A stretch of DNA of 64,000 bases from Strongylocentrotus droebachiensis (Eukaryota; Echinodermata; Echinoidea; Camarodonta; Strongylocentrotidae). Numbering within the stretch: position 1 is the first letter of the stretch; every line of letters starts with the position of its first letter. Position numbers and translations under genes: made by a program. The notes beneath the pieces were generated by a model. It was not told the origin of the DNA. It searched no databases and saw only the letters and a program-made list of their open reading frames with translations. Location of the stretch: assembly GCA_035222895.1 (NCBI GenBank), contig JAVYIG010000096.1:372001-436000 (forward strand), given 5' to 3'. This document shows positions 59,201-63,668 of the stretch, piece by piece.

Positions 59201-62089
59201 TTATTTGGTTGAGTGCAGTGGAAAGCTGTACAGGAGAAACCGCAGAGATCTGAGGAAGACGACCGAGTGTGCTAACAAGCCGCACAACCAGCCTGCAGAC
59301 AAAGGTGTAGCTCCACGCCTGGTGACGCCGGCCCTGCAATCGTCTACATTTCCCGCTGCCAGTCAGCCCGATACTCGCGTCGAGCAGACCAAGCAGACAA
59401 ATCCACAGGCACCTGTACCCAACGCATCTATCCATGCACCAGATCAAACAGAGGCTGACCACGCTCAAAAGAATACCAGCTCGCAGCACCACTACCGAAC
59501 CAGAAGTGGACGCGTCAGCATACCCCCAAAGCGTTTGATCATGGATTAGCAATATAGAAGCGTTTTTAATGTAGCTGGTAGTTTAGAGTAGCACAAATTT
59601 AGTTTATAGCTCGTCAAGAGATAAAATAGATGAAGCGGTTTAACAAGCGATATCGTGATACGATGCGAAATACCACTTTTGACAACCTCAAGGATCAATA
59701 TGTTTTAGACACATCGATAACAGCCTGAATGGTAAAGATTCAGAGTAAGGGTGAAGTGCTAGTAACCTCTCCCCTCTTAGCTCCACGAAGGAATAAGCGT
59801 TAATAAATGAATCTCAACAACAAGGAAGAACCACGTCAGTAAGGACCTGAATGGTAAAGATTCAGGGTAAGGGTGAAGTGCTTGCAACCTCTCCCCTTTA
59901 GAAAGCATAATAGCGTTGATAGTGTAGACTCTCTTTGAAAGCTGATATTAGTTTGAGTTAAAGATTTAGATCTTACAAAGCATGCATTCAACTGAAAACT
60001 CTACCAGACAATACAAATCGTAAAATTACTACGCCAGATGAGAACTCATAAATTGGACTCAGTACGAACTCAGTTGAAAACAAAGTATTATTATTGTGCA
60101 GTTATGTGCTAACCTTTCATCTAAACAGAAAAAGGGAGATGTTATGTATTGGCATCTCTTAGCCAAGGATTGTAACACTTGGCATTCCATACGAATAATA
60201 CAGCATGCTACAGACGTGACCTAAAAGTATCACTTGTGTCCGACCGAATATGTTACATGTCGCTTTTCCGATATTTCATAATTTGGAAGGTTCGATACTC
60301 CGAAAGTTTACAAAGGAGCGCACACCAAGGTTCATAATTCTCCAGGTTCGCATTTACGAAAAATAAATAGGGTTCGTTAATCACAACAAATGAAATGAGG
60401 TTCAACAGGTTAATATTATTCAAAATGACATGGAACCGTTATCGATTTTTCGAAATTACGGACCTTTGGATTATTACTTACTTATTTATACTAATGAATC
60501 CAATTTAAATATTTAAAGTTATGAATCCCCTGTTGTGGGAAATTTGTGTTTCAGAAAACATTCGGAAAAAATTAACATTCAGGAACAAAAAGATCCAGTC
60601 CTTTGAATAAACGAACCTTCGGAAAAGCTGTGTTTCCCATTTTATTTACCTGCTTTGTTGTCTATGAGAAGTTCAACCCAGGGTACGAGTGCCTTGGCAC
60701 AGGCATAGTGGATCACACTGTTTCCTATTGTGTCTGTCTGCTCTATCGCTTTACTAATGTCAGCGGCGATGAGGTCTGAGAGGAGGTGCCTAGCCTTATC
60801 GATGCTAGGGTTTTCAGATTTCACGAGCTATGATCAACAGAGTAACAATAATAATAACAATAATAATAATAGTGATAATAATGATAAGATATTAAGAATT
60901 ATGATAATAATGATGATGGTAATAATAATGTGATGTTGCTGCGGCATTTATTATTGTGTCGTTTGTTGTTATTATGTCGATGTTGAGCTATCGTCGCCGC
61001 CGTTGTTCTCTCAGCCTCCTGTCATGTGCTGGTAACGACCAACTAAAGGCATTTGCACACGAACCGTCATATTGCCTGACGCAAGAATGCCTGACGCAAC
61101 AATGCGTGGTTAGTCACATCGCTTAACCGTATCCAAACCAATTCGTAACCGACTCCAAACAGACCGCCGATCGGGAATTTGTGGGTATTGTTTGATTTAT
61201 TCGTTTGTATTTAAAATCAGTGTATACATTTGCTCACCTTAAGAAGCGACGGATCGGATTCGGAATATGAACTGCCCTCATCGCTACAAAAGTCACACGT
61301 GACGCCTATTCAATTGGCAATACATTTTGAAAACATTACATTAATACCCCCAAATTCCCAATCGGCGGTCTGTTTGGAGTCGGTTAGGAATTGGTTTGGA
61401 TACGGTTAAGCGATGTGACTAACCACGCATTGTGTATCAAGACCGGTTTAGTTTCCGGACAAATGATTTCATGAAACCTTTATATTTGTCGATATCATCC
61501 ATAACAAATAGTCGTGGTGATTAGTCATTTTGATATGGTAAACGTGACAAATTTATCTTTGATAGGTAGAGGGACACATAATACACCCTCCCCCCTATTA
61601 TGAGATATTTCCTTCTCTTTTGCTAATCCATCATGCCGATTGTGTGTGTGTGTTTTTTTTTGGGTTTTTACAGACGTGTATCAATCAGGTATGATTATTA
61701 ACGTCAGGGGACCGACCTTTAAACGTAACCATCCGAAAGACGTTACTCAGTTTCAAACCTACGTCCTCGGCTGAATCAGTTTGTAACTTCCACTGTTAGC
61801 TGGATTACAGGCGCACGCCACAACGCCTAGTTGTTTTATTTGCTTGTTGTTTTGTTCGTGTATTGTTTGATTTATTCGTTTGTATTTAATATCAGTGTAT
61901 ACATTTGCTCACCTCAAGAAGCAACGGTTCGGATTCGGAATATGAACTGCCCTCATCGCTACAAAAGTCATCGTAGAGAGGGCTAATTATCGACTCATCA
62001 TCACTGGAATCGGACAAGGTGTCTTGTTGTTCCGGCGGACACCTTGATCGGCCGAGTCTGCGGATGTTGATTTCTCGCCATCTGTTCAT
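23021..62089 (-). CDS. TRPA1-like: TRPA-family (TRPA1-like) ankyrin-repeat cation channel, whole gene
   Basis: This is a multi-exon gene spanning 39 kb. It encodes a plasma-membrane, non-selective, calcium-permeable channel of the TRPA family, which senses noxious chemicals or temperature in other animals. I placed 22 coding exons; coordinates are in the exon entries. The assembled product has an acidic, serine-rich N terminus, about a dozen ankyrin-type repeats, a pre-S1 linker, six membrane segments with a pore loop between S5 and S6, a TRP-like helix after MNLLTGLAVYDI, and a C-terminal coiled coil. The fit to human TRPA1 is clear at the linker (ELLHHPV against ELLNHPV), S4 and S6. About 1,142 codons are seen against 1,119 in human TRPA1. 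Phases match at every junction except exon 11 to exon 12, where an unseen exon of length 1 mod 3 is required. Family assignment is strong; one-to-one orthology with TRPA1 is inferred. Confidence 0.93.
23463..23916. mobile_element. TTAA-flanked MITE, 454 bp, TRPA intron 21
   Basis: Ends AGGGACTTGGTAACATTGTTC and, inverted, AGTGACTCGGTAACATTCCTC are flanked by TTAA at 23459 and 23917. Confidence 0.82.
24290..25140. repeat. degenerate tandem repeat, about 195 bp, TRPA intron 21
   Basis: AAAACCAGGATATTA and TCTAGAAATATTA recur at about 24497/24530 and 24690/24716, with weaker copies near 24310, 24930 and 25110. Each is followed by TTCCTTGTAT-ACGA and AATTAATC. Confidence 0.65.
25143..25408 (-). 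mobile_element. tRNA-derived SINE with GCGCTATAAAAATGGCC tail
   Basis: The minus-strand head GAGGTGTCATGGTCTATAGAGG with B box GGTTCGAGTCCC is followed by a 180-base body and ends GCGCTATAAAAATGGCCTAT plus ATT repeats. The exon 21 donor lies about 40 bases away. Confidence 0.8.
25446..25622 (-). CDS. TRPA1-like: TRPA exon 21: C-terminal cytosolic helices
   Basis: The exon has 59 codons in phase 0-0, from TTTGTAG to GTGATT. It encodes AKGIMAMQNYIWEKSVLQYK and then a region ending DYLVEFLEKLKK. The start matches human LKRIAMQVELHTSLEK. Confidence 0.9.
25992..26924. repeat. 933-bp palindrome of two SINE-like copies, TRPA intron 20
   Basis: The left arm 25992-26422 and right arm 26492-26924 are inverted copies. 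The 69-bp centre is itself weakly palindromic (AATTCCTCTGTAGG against CCTACATAGAGGATT). Each arm has a decayed tRNA-like promoter and the ATTAATCCCCATTACTG core. Confidence 0.9.
27556..27624 (-). CDS. TRPA1-like: TRPA exon 20: post-S6 TRP-like helix
   Basis: This 69-base exon lies between CATTTTAG and GTAAGT, phase 0-0. It encodes TGLAVYDIGVIRKKANTIKH followed by SIE. Joined to exon 19 it reads MNLLTGLAVYDI, against human MNLLIGLAVGDI. Confidence 0.93.
27938..28150 (-). CDS. TRPA1-like: TRPA exon 19: pore helix, filter and S6
   Basis: The exon has 71 codons in phase 0-0, from TTCTCAG to GTAAGG. It encodes the pore helix (FGDSLVKSLTMLTGEIDFD), an outer loop, and S6 (VIFIIFLFTMPMVVMNLL). The filter region reads MLTGEID where human TRPA1 has MLGDINY, so the human filter aspartate (Asp915) is replaced by glutamate. 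Confidence 0.95.
28508..28610. mobile_element. fragment of the 39605 TTAA element
   Basis: TTTAAAGGTACTATGTCCCA plus TTTGCAGGCCAAAAC matches the inverted right end of 39605-40137. Confidence 0.75.
28620..29090 (+). mobile_element. single copy of the palindrome arm family, TRPA intron 18
   Basis: It matches 26492-26924 in the same orientation, including CGCTGCGTACAGTCATG, the tRNA-like box GGATCAAAACCGTGTCG, and TAGATCTATTAGGAATAAAT. Confidence 0.88.
29179..29270 (-). CDS. TRPA1-like: TRPA exon 18: S5
   Basis: This 92-base exon runs from TTTACAG to GTATAT, phase 1 in and 0 out. The split glutamate gives MFIEVISTM, matching human MLEVILKTL. S5 follows: NFLLVAGIFICTFAVVFCIL. Confidence 0.92.
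30200..30390 (+). mobile_element. tRNA-derived SINE, TRPA intron 17
   Basis: The head GAGGCGCGATTGATCGGTGG, B box GGTTCGAAACC, and the core TAAGGCATTCATTTTTATTACC fit the 14808 family. Its tail ends 23 bases from exon 17. Confidence 0.85.
30414..30522 (-). CDS. TRPA1-like: TRPA exon 17: S4 and S4-S5 linker
   Basis: It has acceptor TATTGCAG and donor GTACCA, phase 0 in and 1 out. It encodes EWQWELGAYAVLLAWINFMF, then FLETAPFFGIYILMFI, close to human QWQCGAIAVYFYWMNFLLYL. There is no charged voltage-sensor pattern, as in other TRPA channels. Confidence 0.95.
30577..31090. repeat. 152-bp tandem repeat, 3.3 copies, TRPA intron 16
   Basis: TATCTCAAGAACCGATTGAT recurs at about 30583, 30738, 30888 and 31038. 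Copies are about 95% alike (AGGTCACGAGGTCAAATTTC, AAAATAGCTCGTGATCGCGT). A (GTCC)n run precedes it. Confidence 0.93.
31225..31395. repeat. (GTA)n microsatellite
   Basis: A GTA/GTT-rich run gives a valine-rich frame with no gene character. Confidence 0.9.
31470..31625 (-). CDS. TRPA1-like: TRPA exon 16: S2-S3 linker and S3
   Basis: The exon has 52 codons in phase 0-0, from TTATTCAG to GTGAGT. It encodes a basic cytosolic linker (IHRKWSYRKTKSNW) and S3 (ELTLLILIILFVTPGFGDLY). The basic-then-hydrophobic order matches human QQKRNYFMDISNVLEW. Confidence 0.9.
32569..32757 (+). repeat. G-tract element (AGTGGCGGATCCAGG type), TRPA intron 15
   Basis: It starts AGTGGCGGATCCAGG and has four G or C runs, CACGTG-containing spacers and poly-A/T stretches. 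It ends near AATACCCCCTCGCG, only about 65 bases from exon 15. Confidence 0.75.
32824..33144 (-). CDS. TRPA1-like: TRPA exon 15: S1 and S2
   Basis: The exon has 107 codons in phase 0-0, from TTTTCCAG to GTAAGA. It encodes the conserved ELLHHPVVRVM pre-S1 motif, S1 (WLRLFLQLTLLVFLTLHSLI), an extracellular loop with an N-glycosylation site (NYTW), and S2 (ILFGSIGTWLILVLTVIYFI). The position of human Cys665 (NHPVC) is valine here. Confidence 0.93.
33667..33768 (-). CDS. TRPA1-like: TRPA exon 14: linker ending NHPLEHM
   Basis: The exon has 34 codons in phase 0-0 after a long T tract and TTTTTGTAG. It ends SCRSKNHPLEHM at GTATGA. Joined to exon 15 it reads PLEHMIANDKSKELLHHPV, which matches the human PLTALNAMVQNNRIELLNHPV almost position by position. 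Confidence 0.85.
34580..34680 (-). CDS. TRPA1-like: TRPA exon 13: variable linker
   Basis: This 101-base exon follows a good pyrimidine tract (TTTTCTATTCAG) and ends at GTAGAA, phase 1 in and 0 out. It encodes a hydrophilic, low-conservation stretch, SNTGDNKTNTQRNGYKAVKG. Assignment rests on phase and position. Confidence 0.65.
36741..36872 (-). CDS. TRPA1-like: TRPA exon 12: pre-S1 linker
   Basis: The acceptor is TTAAAAG and the donor GTAATT, phase 1-1. It encodes VCKFVLDKCIKPEV, which aligns with the human stretch ECMKVLLDFC that carries reactive Cys621; the last cysteine is kept here. FELLEDWYSEWMREG follows, matching the human NFKYLQ region without its cysteine. Reading on through the donor meets a stop, so splicing is required. 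Confidence 0.85.
37470..37612 (-). mobile_element. 5'-truncated SINE, TRPA intron 11
   Basis: It has the core GGTAATGAAGATTAATGC and B box TTTCGAACCCGGG on the plus strand, but the A box end is missing. Confidence 0.8.
38202..38316 (-). CDS. TRPA1-like: TRPA exon 11: last recognised ankyrin repeat
   Basis: It runs from AAACAG to GTAATAG, phase 2 in and 0 out. It encodes NEKGQTALHVAIEKGYIMTS followed by ALILKTDKGLAEIEDNNK, which aligns with the human repeat beginning EDGNTALHFAAREGH. Phase 0 here does not meet the phase 1 entry of exon 12, so an exon of about 100-160 bases is missing from my model between 36873 and 38201. Confidence 0.9.
38549..38698 (-). CDS. TRPA1-like: TRPA exon 10: ankyrin repeat
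   Basis: It has acceptor ATTCAG and donor GTAAGA, phase 2-2. The repeat is GHGNSLLHLIAQKGHHQTTK. The previous repeat is completed by SLLELVAWDKDIINN. Confidence 0.9.
38752..38895 (+). mobile_element. tRNA-derived SINE, TRPA intron 9
   Basis: GAGGTGTCGTGGTCTTG and B box GGTTCAAGTCCC match the head of the 25143 family. Confidence 0.65.
39003..39112. repeat. palindrome, about 110 bp
   Basis: ATCGACTGATATGAGAGGCC plus TGGCTGTT is inverted as AACAGCCAGGCCTCGAG and GCAGTCGATAT. Confidence 0.8.
39605..40137. mobile_element. TTAA-flanked MITE, 533 bp, TRPA intron 9
   Basis: Inverted ends AGGTACTATGTCCC-TTTGCAG are flanked by TTAA at 39601 and 40138. Confidence 0.88.
40150..41960. repeat. dispersed repeats in TRPA intron 9
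   Basis: GGATTTAGCTCCTTTTGGAA recurs at 40162, 41549, 41579 (variant) and 41930. A GCACGAAACGTCGTGAAC motif at 41740 resembles the hairpin near many invertebrate retroelement ends. Boundaries are not clear. Confidence 0.4.
42150..43730. other. TRPA intron 9, no feature beyond a 50-bp doublet
   Basis: CTGGCAAGCACATTCTAAAC and CTGGCAAGTACATTCCACAC at 43423 and 43471 are imperfect tandem copies. The rest is AT-rich. Confidence 0.5.
43785..43960. mobile_element. truncated inverted copy of the 19981 TTAA element
   Basis: It matches the inverted left half of 19981-20356 and ends CAGAACTCAACTTTATCT with TTAA at 43961. Confidence 0.85.
44174..44268 (-). CDS. TRPA1-like: TRPA exon 9: ankyrin linker
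   Basis: This 95-base exon runs from ATTTCCAG to GTAAGA, phase 0 in and 2 out. It encodes ALLNRYEEIKINKGQDEIRE followed by LTRLCAEKGQT, helical and charged, ending in the second half of an ankyrin-like unit. Confidence 0.8.
44932..45025. repeat. (TA)n and (GT)n microsatellites
   Basis: A TA run occurs at 44932-44953, and GT/TG-rich DNA to 45020. Confidence 0.88.
45905..46113 (-). mobile_element. tRNA-derived SINE, TRPA intron 8
   Basis: It has the core GGTAATGCAGATTAATGCC, B box TTTCGAACCCGGG and the terminal CCTCC. It is the same family as 14808. Confidence 0.85.
46161..46350 (-). CDS. TRPA1-like: TRPA exon 8: degenerate ankyrin repeats
   Basis: The AAAAG acceptor is weak, but using it restores an arginine codon split in phase 2 with exon 7. 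It encodes DPPSLLKHAAKKYAIDCLVV followed by LLKRQ and a less typical stretch, FEFLEWISVEENLFKVFQ. It ends in phase 0 at GTATGT. The exact 5' edge is the least certain part. Confidence 0.75.
47103..49492. mobile_element. nested inverted-repeat cluster, TRPA intron 7
   Basis: CGACGTGGCGATCGAGGCTA at the left is inverted at 49468-49492. Inner inverted pairs are 47130-47250 with 47565-47700, 47730-47885 with 48535-48680, and 48690-48725 with 49190-49220. G-tract elements sit at 47966-48135 and 49248-49440. Confidence 0.7.
47966..48140. repeat. G-tract element inside the inverted-repeat cluster
   Basis: AGGGGCGGATCTAGC starts a run of G/C homopolymers with GTGAGCACTATTTTT, also found in the copy at 54721. 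Confidence 0.65.
50545..50776 (-). CDS. TRPA1-like: TRPA exon 7: two ankyrin repeats
   Basis: The acceptor is CACTTTCAG and the donor GTAGGC, phase 1 in and 2 out. The two repeats are strong: KNGSTLMHTACRHGHHEIVQ and KKGLTALHAACSRDQAEVTE. Both match the ankyrin consensus closely. Confidence 0.92.
50950..51220. repeat. G-tract element fragment, TRPA intron 6
   Basis: CAGTGGCGTAGCGTTGG at 51156 followed by AGAGGGGGCATTGG resembles the AGTGGCGTACGC family head. Confidence 0.4.
51445..51538 (-). CDS. TRPA1-like: TRPA exon 6: ankyrin repeat
   Basis: This 94-base exon runs from GGAAAACAG to GTAAGTA, phase 0 in and 1 out. It encodes ILEARNAFQQCVLHEAVKCG followed by DTKLVSYCLER, an ankyrin repeat with cysteine-rich helices. 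Confidence 0.87.
51625..51715. repeat. C-tract element fragment, TRPA intron 5
   Basis: GCGGCGGTTCTAATGGGG is followed by a 15-C run. Confidence 0.45.
51923..52147 (-). CDS. TRPA1-like: TRPA exon 5: two ankyrin repeats
   Basis: The exon has 75 codons in phase 0-0, between CGTTCTAG and GTAAGAGC. It encodes SPLLHITCQNDQFDNAMLLL, then MHGADPLAKD, and a second repeat, LRGDTPFHIILRKGQVKFAL. Both have the helix-turn-helix spacing of ankyrin repeats. It has no internal start codon that would make it look like a gene by itself. Confidence 0.9.
52150..53220. other. TRPA intron 4, no feature seen
   Basis: AT-rich, with ATA/AAT-rich patches at 52860-52990. Confidence 0.6.
53223..53384 (-). CDS. TRPA1-like: TRPA exon 4: ankyrin repeats
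   Basis: The exon has 54 codons in phase 0-0, with acceptor TTACCAG and donor GTAAGT. It completes the previous repeat (KVVELLRKEQVHADEKD) and contains the next one, YRGCTPLQLACDVRGQREVI, followed by LALLSHTQIDVN. Confidence 0.9.
53625..53660. repeat. possible transposon end, TRPA intron 3
   Basis: TACAGTGCGTCCCAGAAAAA resembles the terminal repeat of some small DNA transposons. I found no matching inverted end. Confidence 0.3.
54425..54501 (-). CDS. TRPA1-like: TRPA exon 3: ankyrin repeat
   Basis: This 77-base exon lies between TTGCTAG and GTAAGTC. Joined in phase 1 to exon 2 it gives DLNVKGKDGQTPMHFAV, a typical ankyrin repeat start (G-TPLH-A). It ends in phase 0. It is too short to stand out as an open frame and rests on phase and motif. 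Confidence 0.85.
54630..55115 (-). mobile_element. tRNA-derived SINE split by a G-tract element
   Basis: Minus-strand tRNA-like sequence up to the B box GGTTCGAGC (55062-55115) resumes as CCCGGCAGGGCAC at 54716. The 341 bases between are a separate insertion. Confidence 0.75.
54721..55061 (-). mobile_element. G-tract element with defined ends and 4-bp target duplication
   Basis: On the minus strand it begins AGTGGCGGATCCAGG and ends CCCACT. GCTC (plus strand) lies on both sides, at 54717-54720 and 55062-55065, and the flanks rejoin to an intact SINE B box. The interior is five or more G/C runs with GTGAGCAC and CACGTG spacers. No coding capacity. Confidence 0.8.
55233..55351 (+). repeat. 5' LTR
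   Basis: It runs from TGTTATGTATTGGCATCTC to GAATATGATACA, 119 bp, and is about 93% identical to the 3' copy at 60140. Confidence 0.93.
55352..55372 (+). promoter_or_regulatory. primer-binding site
   Basis: The 21 bases directly after the LTR begin TGG, and their reverse complement ends in CCA and contains a T-loop-like GGTCGAAATCC. This fits pairing with a full tRNA 3' arm. I cannot name the tRNA. Confidence 0.6.
55449..55475. repeat. (AC)n microsatellite within the retrotransposon leader
   Basis: An AC run lies between the primer-binding site and gag. Confidence 0.9.
55579..56348 (+). pseudogene. gag remnant with zinc knuckle
   Basis: The region opens with MASNDKPSMNW and holds a capsid-like stretch including WRRFKQHWEFTF and YLMTYIGDKGREIYQIFDW. 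Two frame changes are needed to continue through DNFVTDLKILIKDCDYQEEN to the nucleocapsid motif CTRCGYSTDHEKC. The spacing of that motif (C-x2-C-x5-H-x2-C) is slightly off the usual CCHC. It is broken by frameshifts near 55850 and 56190. Confidence 0.8.
56349..56770 (+). pseudogene. retroviral-type aspartic protease remnant
   Basis: The frame contains RIDTGAAQSIMP, the DTGA active-site motif of retrotransposon aspartic proteases, followed by a typical beta-rich stretch. It begins in a different frame from gag and ends at an in-frame TAA (56768-56770), after which the same frame continues into the reverse transcriptase. Confidence 0.8.
56771..57586 (+). pseudogene. reverse transcriptase remnant
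   Basis: Conserved blocks are visible in order: VRICLDPKDLN, VFSVLDAKSGLLQI, WLRLPFGINSAPELFQRIMD, and the catalytic VMDDLLI where most Ty3/gypsy enzymes have YxDD. The thumb and connection (LNFTKCHIRQSRVKYVGH) follow. It ends in a frameshift and a TGA. Confidence 0.9.
57592..58062 (+). pseudogene. RNase H remnant
   Basis: It shows the RNase H order: LTIQCDASSYAGGGVLLQ (first aspartate), MRYAQIEKEMLAILHSCKKF (glutamate) and ITVQSDHKPV (second aspartate). It ends LDVHYVPGKNLV at a TAG (58060-58062) that replaces a sense codon, since the same frame continues with GDTLSRAK. Confidence 0.88.
58063..59253 (+). pseudogene. integrase remnant
   Basis: The frame carries the HHCC zinc finger (HGSHLGIVK, then QDCAECNSYQ) and the DDE core: VVDYFSKFIEV, KVGSDNCPQFSS and NGEAERAV. 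In-frame stops lie at 58687-58689 (TAG) and 58816-58818 (TAA, just before the catalytic glutamate). The C-terminal part (YNSRAGKVLPPLNPGDPV) is recognisable. Confidence 0.88.
59205..59549 (+). pseudogene. integrase C-terminal tail, frameshifted
   Basis: A different frame holds a proline- and glutamine-rich tail ending HHYRTRSGRVSIPPKRLIMD. The RTRSGR-PPKR ending is common at the C terminus of Ty3/gypsy polyproteins, so this is the displaced end of the same gene. Confidence 0.7.
59553..60126 (+). other. 3' internal untranslated region of the retrotransposon
   Basis: There is no coding potential. Two imperfect copies of a roughly 120-base stretch (CTGAATGGTAAAGATTCAG, GGGTAAGGGTGAAGTGCT-like) start near 59726 and 59847. 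Confidence 0.6.
60127..60139 (+). promoter_or_regulatory. polypurine tract
   Basis: The purine run GAAAAAGGGAGA abuts the 3' LTR, the expected site for plus-strand priming. Confidence 0.7.
60140..60257 (+). repeat. 3' LTR
   Basis: It runs from TGTTATGTATTGGCATCTC to GAATATGTTACA, 118 bp. A purine run precedes it immediately, and the target duplication TGTCG follows it. Confidence 0.93.
60263..60640. repeat. AT-rich repeat next to the 3' LTR
   Basis: The motif GGTTCG with TTTCGAAATTACG-like stretches recurs several times in both orientations. It looks like an older element that received the retrotransposon. Ends are not clear. Confidence 0.35.
60650..60827 (-). CDS. TRPA1-like: TRPA exon 2: ankyrin repeat
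   Basis: It starts after a CATAG acceptor (LVKSENPSIDKARHLL) and ends in phase 1 at GTAAAT. It carries an ankyrin core, DTIGNSVIHYACAKALVPWV, followed by ELLIDNKA; the aspartate completing the next turn is split across the junction with exon 3. The intron after it holds the LTR retrotransposon. Confidence 0.88.
61101..61431. mobile_element. inverted-repeat element containing a copy of TRPA exon 1
   Basis: Arms of about 87 bp (61101-61187 and 61345-61431, near-perfect inverted) enclose 157 bp. Of this, about 108 bp matches 61863-61972, which is the 3' part of TRPA exon 1 with its donor and the first intron bases. It lies in TRPA intron 1. Confidence 0.8.
61913..62089 (-). CDS. TRPA1-like: TRPA exon 1: start codon and acidic N terminus
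   Basis: The exon encodes residues 1-59 and ends in phase 0 at a GTGAGC donor. The start is supported by in-frame TAG and TGA stops shortly upstream. The peptide is basic at first (MNRWREINIRRLGRSR) and then strongly acidic and serine-rich, with SDSSDDES and SDEGSSYSESEP, as expected of a disordered cytosolic N terminus with possible casein-kinase sites. A CTTAG just upstream could be the acceptor of a 5' untranslated intron. The 3' half of this exon is copied at 61190-61295. Confidence 0.8.
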
Positions 62090-62391
62090 CTTTCTCGAAT
62101 TTGGTCACTAAGATATAAGTTTAAAATAAAATAATATAAGCAACGTTTAATATCACAGACAACTCAACTAGACTATTAAACCATGTTTTAGCTTGCGACG
62201 TTTCACGTCATGTTCATAATGCTTCAACAGGCCGGCTGGTCGGTGACGGCAAATGGTTAATAGTGACCCGTGTCTTTTCATTTATTTATTTTTATCTTAT
62301 GTACTTACCAATGTGAGATAGAACACCATTATAAACACGAGTGCTGTTTTTGTTTATAGAAATAAACACAACTAATCATACACACAGCAGT

Positions 62392-63035
62392 GTCGTGTAT
62401 GGAGTCGGGATTAAGGAACTTTGGGAAACGTTGAGGGATGTCCTGAACTGCCGAAATGTAAGCCCCTGCTACATTGTGTCGCAGGCCCCTTCCCCTGATT
62501 TAAGATGGCTCCATCCTTTTCACATAGCAATTTGTTATTATTAAATAATCCAGAGAAAATGTTCTCTTGCAGATTATATTGGAAGTTATTTAAAGGGTAC
62601 GATGAGGGTAAACATTTATTTGATTTGAATTGATTTGATTTTTTTCCACTCAAGTATCCACCAAAAATATTCCGTATGGGAAAAGAATTTGTCTTTATTT
62701 ATTATTCTCACTGCTCGTTTTTGTAACAAGGATTTGTTACTGTTGATTTGCTGGGCGTTTCCGCACGCAAAAATGCCACAGTCTAGATAGAAAAGAATGA
62801 GGGTTGAGAGGAAAGTCAATAAAATACGGGAATGCAAGGACAATTTGATTTTTTTGCAAGGACATTTTGTTTCGAGAAAAAAGTTTACACATGTGATCAA
62901 TATTTTTTTTTCCATGTTAATTTATTATTTATGGATATCCCAAGAAATTTCGTGCAAAAATACAAATAACAGAGAATATAGTAACATTATGGTTGGCCTA
63001 TTTATATACCCAGATGAATTGTCGCACTGATACCT
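62392..63035. repeat. right copy of the duplicated block
   Basis: It is homologous to 860-1200. It carries an extra stretch of about 370 bases (62620-62990) between GGTAAACAT and GGCCTATTTA. Confidence 0.8.
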
Positions 63036-63385
63036 AAATATGGATCAAAAAAATATTATCGCTTTGCCTCACTGTGGATCCAAAGATAAATTGCTTTGCC
63101 TAACTATGGATCCAAAGACATCATCACTTTGCCTAACTATGGATCCACATACATCATCACTTTGCCTAACTATGAATCCAAATATATCATCGGTTTGCCT
63201 AACTGTATATCCAAAGATATTATTTGTTTCCCTAACTTTGGATACCCAGATACCATCGCGTTGCCTAACTATATATAGATCCAAAATATAATCGCTATGC
63301 CTCATTATGGTTCCATAGATATCATCGCTTTCCCTAACTACGGTTCCAAAAATATGATCGCTTTGCCTAACTATGGATCCAAAGA
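63035..63385. repeat. 33-bp minisatellite, about 10 copies
   Basis: It has the same unit as 1184-2232 but is shorter and more divergent (GGATCC units with CATCACTTTGC). Confidence 0.93.
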
Positions 63386-63526
63386 TCGTCGCTTCTTCGG
63401 AAAGATCATGACGACTGGCCACGTCTCATTGATTCTAATATAATACCCATTGTGAGTTTGCGATCGATTGGAGGACTTGTAGTCAATCTGAAACAACTGC
63501 ATTCTTAAGGAGGGGAAAGAGAGAGA

Positions 63527-63560
63527 AAGAGGAAGAGAGAGAGAGAGAGAGAGAGAGAAA
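63527..63560. repeat. (GA)n microsatellite
   Basis: An uninterrupted GA run. Confidence 0.9.
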
Positions 63561-63668
63561 TAAAAGGTACAGCATACTAACTTCGTAAGAGTTCAAGCAA
63601 GTACATTTCAACAAAAGGGTAGTACGCAGTTGTAGCAATGAAGGAGTGGCAAGGTTATCACGATAAGC

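Larger units (their letters stand above)
55233..60257 (+). mobile_element. Ty3/gypsy-type LTR retrotransposon, decayed, in TRPA intron 2
   Basis: The element is 5,025 bp with 118-119 bp LTRs that begin TGTTATG and end TACA, and it is flanked by perfect 5-bp direct repeats TGTCG (55228-55232 and 60258-60262). Domains run gag, protease, reverse transcriptase, RNase H, integrase, which is the Ty3/gypsy order. It lies antisense to TRPA. The LTRs differ by eight substitutions and one single-base gap, and the coding region has several frameshifts and stops, so it is an old, non-functional copy. The short LTRs suggest the mag-like group, which is inference. Confidence 0.95.

Noticed and set aside
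63040..63422. Open frames on both strands at the right end
   Set aside because: They come from the same 33-bp minisatellite.
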